Source: Brevibacillus reuszeri (lineage in GTDB: Bacteria; Bacillota; Bacilli; Brevibacillales; Brevibacillaceae). From it: 64,000 nt of DNA. The DNA lies in assembly GCF_001187725.1 (NCBI RefSeq), contig NZ_LGIQ01000007.1:246324-310323 (forward strand), written 5' to 3'. A model generated the notes under the pieces. The model made no database searches and was not told the origin of the DNA. It saw nothing but the letters and a program-made list of their open reading frames with translations. The translations under genes and the position numbers were made by a program. Shown piece by piece: positions 57,259 through 64,000 of this stretch (positions are counted from its first letter, which is position 1; every line of letters begins with the position of its first letter).

Positions 57259-58731
57259 ATGGCCAATATCAATACAGAGCGCATTGCACAGGAGGAGCCA
57301 AAAACAACAGGCGCTCCAAATGTTCGAGATCGGATTGGGATTACCTATGAAAAAATGCTGAAAAATCAGCTCTACAAAATTCTTCTCTTCGTTTCCGGAT
57401 TACCGATTAATCTGATTGTCTCGGTTGTCTTTTTCATTCAAAAGCAATCTGATCCTTATTTCAAATGGCGAGAGGAAACAAAGCTTCGCTTACGCAAAGC
57501 AGGAGTAGAGGAGCAGCTTGCGGCGGATATACGCTATGAGCTCACGACCAAATACCTCTTTTTCAATAAGCAGATAAACGAAAGAAAGCTGCAAGCAGAA
57601 ACAAAAAAGCTCGTCGAAAAAGTGTTTCAAGAACAGGTTGCCACTCATGTCGACGAAGCAATGAAAGCTGCCAGAATCAATAAAGTTACCTATGGAAGTA
57701 CGTTTTCCAAGCTGATTAAAAATCCGCTGTTTTTCGCAGCGTCCCTCATCCCCGGACTCTTGATGTATGTGTTCATTGCGATTTACAGCAAGCCGTATTT
57801 GAAATATGTATTTGATCGATTGGTCATGATGGTCTTTGTCATTTTCGGTGTGACGTTTCTCGTTTTTACGATCCTGTACTTGTCACCCTTGGACCCTGCG
57901 GCGAACATTCTCGGGCAGACGGCTACACCTGAGCAGCTAAAGCACTTTAATCAGGTTTATGGTCTGGATCAGCCTTATCTCGTCCAATTATGGAACTCGT
58001 TTAAAGGACTCATTACGTTTGATCTCGGCAAATCGTTCGCGGGCAACGAAACTGTATCAACGGAAATTATGCGCAAGCTGCCGATTACACTTCAACTGAC
58101 AGTCATTTCTTTGATCATTGCCATTTGTATGGCGATCCCATCTGGGCTTATTTCAGCCACGAGGCAGTATTCTTTCTTTGATTATGGCTTTATGGTCCTT
58201 GTTCTGCTCGGTTTATCCATTCCAGATTTTTGGCAAGGACTCGTTGCGATCTTGTACTTTTCCATCAAGGTCCAATGGCTCCCGGCTACCTTTAATCCAG
58301 ACAACTGGCTATCTGTCATTAATCCAGCTATCGTTTTGGGAACTGGACTGGCGGCATCGGTAGCGAGAATGACGAGGTCATCTACCCTCGAGGTGATTCA
58401 CCAAGATTACATCGTGACAGCAAAAGCAAAGGGGCTGAGTGAGCGAAAAGTCATTCTGAAGCATGCGTTGGGAAACGCACTTATCCCGATCGTTACAGTA
58501 ATCGGCTTGCAATTTGGCGGTATGCTAGGCGGAGCTGCGGTAACTGAAAAAGTATTTAACATCAACGGAATCGGCAGCTACATTGTCGACAAGCAGTTTA
58601 TTCCGGATATTCCGGGGATTTTGGCTGGTGTCATTTATGTAGCAGTGACCATTTCGATCGTCAATTTGATCGTGGATTTGCTGTACGCTTTTCTCGATCC
58701 GCGGATTCGATCCAAAATAAATGATTACTAA
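57259..58731 (+). CDS. DppB/OppB-type peptide ABC permease with N-terminal extension, 490 aa
   Basis: The C-terminal ~310 residues are a regular DppB permease: YVFDRLVMMVFVIFGVTFLV opening helix, LSPLDPAANILG, the VYGLDQPYLVQLWNSF segment, LPITLQLTVISLIIAICMAI, the EAA coupling loop TAKAKGLSERKVILKHALGN and GIGSYIVDKQFIPDIPG. Before it stand ~185 extra residues: a hydrophilic start, a helix LYKILLFVSGLPINLIVSVV, a charged amphipathic stretch (RLRKAGVEEQLAADIRYELT) and a second helix NPLFFAASLIPGLLMYVFIA. DppB proteins normally have ~310-340 residues. Start ATG 57259 follows GGAGGTTGGTGT. First gene of a five-gene operon. Confidence 0.88.
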   Translation: MANINTERIAQEEPKTTGAPNVRDRIGITYEKMLKNQLYKILLFVSGLPINLIVSVVFFIQKQSDPYFKWREETKLRLRKAGVEEQLAADIRYELTTKYLFFNKQINERKLQAETKKLVEKVFQEQVATHVDEAMKAARINKVTYGSTFSKLIKNPLFFAASLIPGLLMYVFIAIYSKPYLKYVFDRLVMMVFVIFGVTFLVFTILYLSPLDPAANILGQTATPEQLKHFNQVYGLDQPYLVQLWNSFKGLITFDLGKSFAGNETVSTEIMRKLPITLQLTVISLIIAICMAIPSGLISATRQYSFFDYGFMVLVLLGLSIPDFWQGLVAILYFSIKVQWLPATFNPDNWLSVINPAIVLGTGLAASVARMTRSSTLEVIHQDYIVTAKAKGLSERKVILKHALGNALIPIVTVIGLQFGGMLGGAAVTEKVFNINGIGSYIVDKQFIPDIPGILAGVIYVAVTISIVNLIVDLLYAFLDPRIRSKINDY

Positions 58732-58744
58732 AGCAGGTGCATGG

Positions 58745-60250
58745 ATGAATACTCCCTATTTAAAACGAGAAACCAAACGGAAGCTAAAAGCGTTTCAGGA
58801 ATACAAGCTTTCTAATTTTGCGGCGTCAGCCTCGATCGTCTTGGCCATTTTGTTTGGTTTCGCTGGCTATGATTTATTTGAGCAGACGGTATCGGTCCCT
58901 TTTTTGGTAGTGGCCGGCATTTACTTCGTGTTCGGATTGCACCAGCTACTCGTTTCCTTGAAAATCAGGAGCGATGTTTTGAAAGACAATGAAATCAGAG
59001 CTTCGACAAGAATTTTCGGGTTCTCGCTCATCGTCGCTTTGCTTGCAGGCAATATTTTAATCACGATTGCAGCCCTCGATATGCTCAAAAAGGAAAAATC
59101 AATCGAGTATACCTTATCGATCTACATGGCGCTGACGAACTTTTGTGTAATCCTGATCTCAGCCTTGAATCTTTTCAAGCCTTATGTGGCCGATCTGTTT
59201 TTACTTGGCATGGGAATTCTTTTCGCGATAAGTCTTCTGCACATTGTGGCGCTGGTTGTGATTGGTCTGTTTGTGAAAAAGGGGGAGGTACCAAGCAAAT
59301 TACTGCCGCTTGCCTACCTGTTACTTCTCACATCGGTTACGGGCAATCTTTTTTCCTTGCTGCTGGGGCTTACACTGCTGCACAAAATCAGACATGGCAA
59401 CAAAGAAGTGCTCGTCACATGGGTGGATATTGTGCGAAGGCTGTTTCGAAACGCGATGGCGACGCTTGGTCTCCTCTTTATTACCGTTTTGCTCTCTCTA
59501 TCGATTTGCAGCTACTTCACTTTTGAATATTCGCTCGCGATCGAGAACAACTATTCAACGCTGTTGCTCTCGCCGAGCTTGGAGTATCCGTTTGGAACTG
59601 ATGATTTTGGCAGATGTGTCTTTTCCAGAATCGTCTTCGGGGGAAGAATTTCACTGCTTGTTGGTATTTTGACGACATTAATCCCAGTAATCATAGGTGG
59701 ATTATTAGGTACGGTATCGGGCTTTTATGGCAAATACATTGATAATTTCATCATGAGAGCGCTGGATATTTTATATGCAGTTCCTGGCATGCTGCTCGCT
59801 ATCGCAATCGTGGCGGCTTTCGGGGCCAATACGACCAACCTGATCATCGCGCTCAGCATCGGATACATACCTACTTATGCGAGAACGATGAGGGCAACGG
59901 TTATGAGCGTATCGAACTTCGAGTTTATCGAAGCGGCGAGAGCTTGCGGGGCAAAGGATCATGCGATCATTTTCAAGCATATCATTCCGAATTCGCTGGC
60001 ACCGATCATTGTCAAAGCCACACTGACGATCGGGATCGCCGTCATCTCCACCAGCAGCTTGAGCTACCTGGGACTTGGTGTCGAGCCTCATATTCCAGAG
60101 TGGGGCAACATCTTAAAAATCGGGAGCGCTTATCTCGAATCGAAATCATATCTGGCCGTTTATCCGGGAATCGCCATTATTTTAATGGTGCTGTCGTTTA
60201 ACTTTTTTGGAGACGGACTGAGAGATGCCTTAGATCCAAAGCTGAAATAG
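58745..60250 (+). CDS. DppC/OppC-type peptide ABC permease with N-terminal membrane extension, 501 aa
   Basis: C-terminal part is OppC-like: RLFRNAMATLGLLFITVLLS, SLEYPFGTDDFGRCVFSRIV, FGGRISLLVGILTTLIPVII, DILYAVPGMLLAIAIVAAFG, coupling loop EAARACGAKDHAIIFKHIIP and AGLGFFGDGLRDALDP-type end (FNFFGDGLRDALDPKLK). Ahead of it about 230 residues with some six hydrophobic helices replace the short usual N-terminus (KLSNFAASASIVLAILFGFA; GFSLIVALLAGNILITIAAL; LLLGMGILFAISLLHIVALV). OppC is usually ~300. Start ATG 58745 with GCAGGTG; ATG 58721 overlaps the previous gene. Partner permease of the operon. Confidence 0.87.
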   Translation: MNTPYLKRETKRKLKAFQEYKLSNFAASASIVLAILFGFAGYDLFEQTVSVPFLVVAGIYFVFGLHQLLVSLKIRSDVLKDNEIRASTRIFGFSLIVALLAGNILITIAALDMLKKEKSIEYTLSIYMALTNFCVILISALNLFKPYVADLFLLGMGILFAISLLHIVALVVIGLFVKKGEVPSKLLPLAYLLLLTSVTGNLFSLLLGLTLLHKIRHGNKEVLVTWVDIVRRLFRNAMATLGLLFITVLLSLSICSYFTFEYSLAIENNYSTLLLSPSLEYPFGTDDFGRCVFSRIVFGGRISLLVGILTTLIPVIIGGLLGTVSGFYGKYIDNFIMRALDILYAVPGMLLAIAIVAAFGANTTNLIIALSIGYIPTYARTMRATVMSVSNFEFIEAARACGAKDHAIIFKHIIPNSLAPIIVKATLTIGIAVISTSSLSYLGLGVEPHIPEWGNILKIGSAYLESKSYLAVYPGIAIILMVLSFNFFGDGLRDALDPKLK

Positions 60251-60253
60251 AAA

Positions 60254-61237
60254 ATGGGTGAGACAGTGGAAAACATACTCGAAATCAAAAACCTTCATGT
60301 CCATTACGTGACAGAAGACATTGTAGTAAAAGCAGTGAATGGTGTGAATCTTGAAATCAAAAAAGGAGATAGCTTGGGGATCGTCGGTGAAACAGGGGCA
60401 GGCAAAACGACAACGGCGCTCTCGATCATCCAGCTGATTCCAGACCCGCCGGGAATCATCGTAGACGGGGAGATTTTGTACAAAGGGAAGAACCTGATTC
60501 ACAACACGGAAAAAGAAAACAAACAGTTGCGCGGCAATGGGATTTCTATGATCTTTCAAGACTCGATGACGGCGCTAAACCCGATTATGCGTGTCGGTGA
60601 ACAACTGACAGAAGCGGTCATGACCCATAAAAAAGTTGGCAAAAAAGAAGCGAAAAGACAAGTCATCGAGCTGTTAGAAACCGTCGGGGTAAAAGCAGAC
60701 CGCTACAGTGATTACCCGCATCAATTTTCCGGAGGTATGAAGCAGAGGGTACTGATTACGATGGCCTTGCTGTGCAATCCCGAGCTATTGATCGCAGATG
60801 AGCCTACCACCGCTTTGGATGTAACGATTCAGGCGCAAGTGCTTGAGCTGATGAAGCAGCTGCGCGAGCAATACAGCATGTCCTTGATTTTGATCAGTCA
60901 CGATTTGGGAGTAGTCGCCCAGACCTGCAATCGGGTAGCGATCATGTACGCCGGGGAAATCGTCGAGATTGGGACTGTGCAAGAGGTTTACACCAATCCG
61001 AAGCATCCGTATACGATGGGGCTGTTTGAATCAATTCCAAAGCTGGAGGAAGACAAGGAGCTGCTCTATCAAATCGAAGGGAGTATGGCCAATCCCGCTG
61101 CTTTGCCTACAGGCTGCTTCTTTCACCCCAGATGCAAATACAAGGAGGACATTTGCGAGACGATTTCACCAGCATGGCAGGGAGAGGCGCATCTTTGCAA
61201 ATGCCACTTCCAGGTAAGAGATGAGGTGAAAGCATGA
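60254..61237 (+). CDS. DppD/OppD-type peptide ABC ATPase, 327 aa
   Basis: Walker A GETGAGKTTTALSI (about 43-56), Q-loop ISMIFQDSMTALNPIMRVGE, signature QFSGGMKQRVLITMALLCNP, Walker B LLIADEPTTALDVTIQAQVL, H-loop LILISHDLGVVAQTC and the oligopeptide-specific C-terminal cysteine cluster GCFFHPRCKYKEDICETISP used for Fe-S binding in the family. The loop after Walker A (RGNG) is usual. ATG 60254 follows the permease stop by 4 nt, GTG 60266 is an alternative. Overlaps the next ATPase gene by 4 nt. Confidence 0.95.
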   Translation: MGETVENILEIKNLHVHYVTEDIVVKAVNGVNLEIKKGDSLGIVGETGAGKTTTALSIIQLIPDPPGIIVDGEILYKGKNLIHNTEKENKQLRGNGISMIFQDSMTALNPIMRVGEQLTEAVMTHKKVGKKEAKRQVIELLETVGVKADRYSDYPHQFSGGMKQRVLITMALLCNPELLIADEPTTALDVTIQAQVLELMKQLREQYSMSLILISHDLGVVAQTCNRVAIMYAGEIVEIGTVQEVYTNPKHPYTMGLFESIPKLEEDKELLYQIEGSMANPAALPTGCFFHPRCKYKEDICETISPAWQGEAHLCKCHFQVRDEVKA

Positions 61238-62217
61238 TCACGCAAAATCTGCTCGAAATCAGGCATGTTAAAAAGCATTTTTCGGTGCCAAAAGGCTTGC
61301 TGCATGCCGTAGATGACGTGTCATTTGCTGTAAAGCAAGGAGAAACGCTTGGAATCGTCGGGGAATCTGGCTGCGGGAAAAGCACTCTCGGCAGAGTCAT
61401 CCTGCGCCTCCACGAGCCGACAGCAGGCAAAATCTTGTTTAAAGGAATGGACATCACGGCTTTTAGCAAAGAGGAAATGCGACAAATGAGGCAGCATATG
61501 CAAATCATTTTCCAGGACCCGTATGCTTCCCTGAACCCGCGAATGACCGTTTCACAGATTATGGAGGAGCCGTTGACCTTCTTTCGCATCTACAAGTCGG
61601 ACAGGGAGCGAAAAGCTAAAGTAGCTGAGCTGATGGAGTTGATTGGACTGCCACAGAGTGCCAGCAATTCGTACCCGCATGAATTTGACGGAGGACGCAG
61701 GCAGCGGATTGTCATTGCCAGAGCGCTTGCGATCAATCCCAGCTTCATTGTTTGCGATGAGCCGGTCAGTGCACTGGACGTATCTGTTCAGGCGCAAATC
61801 CTTAATTTAATGGTGAAATTGCAAAAACAGCTCGGACTTACCTATATGTTCATTTCGCATGATTTGTCGGTCATAGGGCACATCTCCGATCATGTTGGGG
61901 TCATGTATCTGGGGCAGCTCATTGAAAAGGCACCGAAGCCTGCATTTTTCAAACGGCCACTGCATCCATACAGCATGGCGCTCCTATCGGCTATCCCTTC
62001 TGTCAATGTGCTGGAGAAGAAGGAGAAGATCATTTTGAAAGGGGAGATTTCCTCTCCGATTAATCCGCAGCGAGGCTGTCGTTTTGCACCAAGATGTCCT
62101 TTTGCAGAGAGTATCTGTCAAGAAAAAGATCCGGAATGGACAGAGGTTGAGGCAGAGCATTACGTGGCTTGCCATCGAGCGGTGGAGCTGGCAAAAGGGC
62201 TGATTCACTACCATTAA
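61234..62217 (+). CDS. DppF/OppF-type peptide ABC ATPase, 327 aa
   Basis: Walker A GESGCGKSTLGRVI, Q-loop MQIIFQDPYASLNPRMTVSQ, Walker B FIVCDEPVSALDVSVQAQIL, H-loop YMFISHDLSVIGHISDHVGV, C-terminal CRFAPRCPFAESICQEKDPE. The ABC signature reads EFDGGRRQRIVIARALAINP: the usual LSGGQ is FDGGR, a departure (Asp for Ser). OppF subunits with such changes exist and often pair with a fully active OppD, so one catalytic site of the dimer may be degenerate. Start ATG overlaps the OppD stop. Confidence 0.94.
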   Translation: MITQNLLEIRHVKKHFSVPKGLLHAVDDVSFAVKQGETLGIVGESGCGKSTLGRVILRLHEPTAGKILFKGMDITAFSKEEMRQMRQHMQIIFQDPYASLNPRMTVSQIMEEPLTFFRIYKSDRERKAKVAELMELIGLPQSASNSYPHEFDGGRRQRIVIARALAINPSFIVCDEPVSALDVSVQAQILNLMVKLQKQLGLTYMFISHDLSVIGHISDHVGVMYLGQLIEKAPKPAFFKRPLHPYSMALLSAIPSVNVLEKKEKIILKGEISSPINPQRGCRFAPRCPFAESICQEKDPEWTEVEAEHYVACHRAVELAKGLIHYH

Positions 62218-62278
62218 TTCCTCATTTCTTTTTGAGTGGGTTATACATAGCGTCAGATAACGGACAGGAGGATTTTAG

Positions 62279-64000
62279 ATGAAAAAAAGAGGATTATCCG
62301 CACTTTTGCTAAGTACGCTGCTTGTAGTAGGCGGATGCGAGGTTGCTTCGAAAAAGGATGTTGTCAAGGAGGAGAGCAAGGAGCCGAGTATTCAAAAGCC
62401 GGTAGAGATTGTGCTGCTCACGCAAAGCAGAGATGAAACAGATGCCAACGTCATTCGCGATCAGCTGTCCAAAGCCGGCTTTCAAGTCAAACTAAATCTG
62501 CAGCCTGATTTCGGTAGCTATACCGCGCAAGAAAAGGCAGGGAACTTTGACGTCGCCATCTCCAGCTGGACAACGGTAACCGGCAATCCAGACTACGCAG
62601 TTAGATCGTTGTTCAAAACGGGAGGCGACTATAACAAGGGGCCGATCAGTGATCCAGAGATTGACCAGCTAATTGATACAGCAGCCTCGCAAACCCCGGA
62701 CGAATACAAAGCCACCTATGAAAAATTGGAGCAGCGTCTCGTTTTCGATAAGGCATATATCGCTCCGCTGTATGTTTCGTTAAAAAGCCAGGGGCTGAAC
62801 CACACCGTGCTGAAGGAAAGCAGCGTTCGGTTGTCCAAATCCAGATCGATGGTATGGGAAGCAATTGATTTTGTAGACGAATCCAAGCGTGGGAAAGACC
62901 CATTGATTTTACAGCAAGCCATCTCCAGCCTGACTTCTCTGGACCCGATCAAAGGAAATGACGGTTCGATTAACATGTTAAATACGAATATGTATGTCCG
63001 TCTGGTGAATCTCACCGATGACGACAAAATTACGGCAGAGGGTGCGCTGTCTCACAACTACGCTATCGCAGAAGGGAATTCGGATTACTACTTCCTGCTT
63101 CGTGACGACATTACCTTCGCCAAAATCAAAGACAAGCTAGCGGTTGATTCGCAAGAGCGAGTAGGGGCAGAGGATGTTGTTTTTTCCTTGAACCGAGCGA
63201 AAAACAAGGATGCCGTACCAGATCATCGCACCTATAGCTTGCATGAGCATATTCAAAATGTCGAGATTGTGACGGACTTGAACGCCCTTACTTCGGCAAA
63301 ACAATCCGGAGGCGGCGGTACGATCAAAGAGGCGCTTGAAAAGGGAGTAAAAGCACCGATCAGTGAACTTGCGAGCGAGAAGGCGAATGCTGACAACCAA
63401 GCTGGGAAATATCAAGTAGTGAAGCTTACGACCACAAAACCGTTCCCACAGGTGTTGAACTATTTGGCCCATCAATCGGCAGGGATTGTTTCCAAAAAGC
63501 AGGTAGAGAGCATCAATACGTTTGACGTAGCGAAATACGATGTGAACAAGGACATTACCTATGGGGATCAGGCGACGGTCACAGAAGGCGCTACGTATAA
63601 CAATGCACTTGCCGCAAGCGGTCCGTATATTCTCTCTTATAAAAACGACTATGAAGCCGTCTTTTATAAAAACCCAGGCTATCGCAAAGGAACAGAGTTC
63701 GAACCGAAAATTTCCAAGCTGGTCGTACGCTTCATCAAGGATGCGGACAGCGCACTTGCTGCACTTCGCAGCGGGGAGATCCATGTCTATTACGGCATCC
63801 CTGAAACGAAGTTCGACTTGGTGAAAAATGACAGCAAGCTCAAGCTGCAAACGCTCGAAAGCAACGGGGTAGCGTATCTCTTGTTTAATCTGGAAAACAG
63901 AGAAGTATCCAAAAGCGAGGATTTGAGAAAAGCAGTCTTGTATGCAATCAATCAGGAGGAATTGATCAAAACGTATAATGACAATAAGTTCAAGGCTTCC
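62279..64000 (+). CDS. peptide-binding lipoprotein with rearranged domain order, partial (574+ aa)
   Basis: Runs off the window without a stop. Signal MKKRGLSALLLSTLLVVGGC with lipobox Cys20; GGAGGATTTTAG precedes the ATG. It belongs to family 5 extracellular solute-binding proteins, but the first ~165 mature residues (about 40-205) look like the usual C-terminal part: DANVIRDQLSKAGFQVKLNL, YTAQEKAGNFDVAISSWTTV, DYNKGPISDPEIDQLIDTAA, YEKLEQRLVFDKAYIAPLYV. Only then comes the normal N-terminal block (SLTSLDPIKGNDGSINMLNT, YYFLLRDDITFAKI, RVGAEDVVFSLNRAKNKDAV), and after it ASGPYILSYKNDYEAVFYKN and DADSALAALRSGEIHVYYGI. So the chain is circularly permuted or carries a duplicated C-terminal half. 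Substrate unknown. Confidence 0.85.
   Translation, partial: MKKRGLSALLLSTLLVVGGCEVASKKDVVKEESKEPSIQKPVEIVLLTQSRDETDANVIRDQLSKAGFQVKLNLQPDFGSYTAQEKAGNFDVAISSWTTVTGNPDYAVRSLFKTGGDYNKGPISDPEIDQLIDTAASQTPDEYKATYEKLEQRLVFDKAYIAPLYVSLKSQGLNHTVLKESSVRLSKSRSMVWEAIDFVDESKRGKDPLILQQAISSLTSLDPIKGNDGSINMLNTNMYVRLVNLTDDDKITAEGALSHNYAIAEGNSDYYFLLRDDITFAKIKDKLAVDSQERVGAEDVVFSLNRAKNKDAVPDHRTYSLHEHIQNVEIVTDLNALTSAKQSGGGGTIKEALEKGVKAPISELASEKANADNQAGKYQVVKLTTTKPFPQVLNYLAHQSAGIVSKKQVESINTFDVAKYDVNKDITYGDQATVTEGATYNNALAASGPYILSYKNDYEAVFYKNPGYRKGTEFEPKISKLVVRFIKDADSALAALRSGEIHVYYGIPETKFDLVKNDSKLKLQTLESNGVAYLLFNLENREVSKSEDLRKAVLYAINQEELIKTYNDNKFKAS

Noticed and set aside
1-64000. CRISPR arrays, transposases or prophage genes
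   Set aside because: No regularly spaced direct repeats, no DDE/serine/tyrosine recombinase motifs and no phage structural genes were found on reading.

Overview
The window looks like a chromosomal segment of a low-to-mid GC spore-forming Firmicute, most likely Brevibacillus. This rests on gene content and order: Bacillus-type families (YhcN/YlaJ sporulation lipoproteins, YktB, YlaH, YlaK, DUF3055, SR1P, EcsC), Bacillus-style Fur boxes, S-box and L-box riboswitches, strong AAGGAGG ribosome sites and a speA/yktB ... typA/ylaH ... ylaJ/ylaK order recalling B. subtilis. Genus is inference. No prophage, transposase or CRISPR array is evident.

Layout. 1-1.3 kb: a 115-nt structured repeat element (second copy at 43.2 kb), a small ORF, a phospholipase A2-like gene, tRNA-Ser, tRNA-Glu and a decayed tRNA-Leu. 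1.5-5.7 kb: Fur-controlled ferric-siderophore uptake (AraC regulator continuous with the binding lipoprotein, two FecCD permeases, no ATPase). 5.9-13.3 kb: several vitamin B6-linked genes (PNPOx-like, YggS, MocR-type regulator, PdxK), four tRNAs, a DinB-like protein and two drug/metabolite transporters. 13.9-17.6 kb: MacB-like ATPase, FtsX-type permease and a double-module adaptor. 17.7-23.6 kb: racemase-like protein, methyltransferase, secreted protein, EcsC, GNAT and an iron-responsive flavodoxin.

23.7-27.2 kb is a lysine-riboswitch operon for the acetylase branch of diaminopimelate synthesis (dapH, class III aminotransferase, dapL). 27.5-34.4 kb holds small conserved proteins, a GH73-type hydrolase, a MarR regulator, a hydrolase, an SR1/SR1P dual-function RNA with two CcpN-type sites and a secreted beta-propeller-like protein. 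34.5-43.2 kb: a dihydroorotate-dehydrogenase-like/membrane fusion, speA, nitronate monooxygenase, yktB, two related unknown proteins, DUF4446 and speD. 43.3-55.7 kb: yhcN-like lipoprotein, typA, glutathione peroxidase, ylaH, secreted protein, PNPOx-like protein, S-box metI-metC, ylaJ, PIN-PhoH ylaK, two micro-ORFs and a second DinB-like protein. 55.9-64 kb: a small membrane protein, a lipoprotein and a five-gene peptide ABC importer cut off by the window edge.

Most unusual are the importer (N-terminally extended permeases and a binding protein whose C-terminal-type half comes first), the covarying 115-nt element, the PyrD-like/membrane fusion with a duplicated 4-TM unit, and the uninterrupted AraC-lipoprotein reading frame with an internal Fur box. 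All calls come from reading the sequence; no database search was possible.
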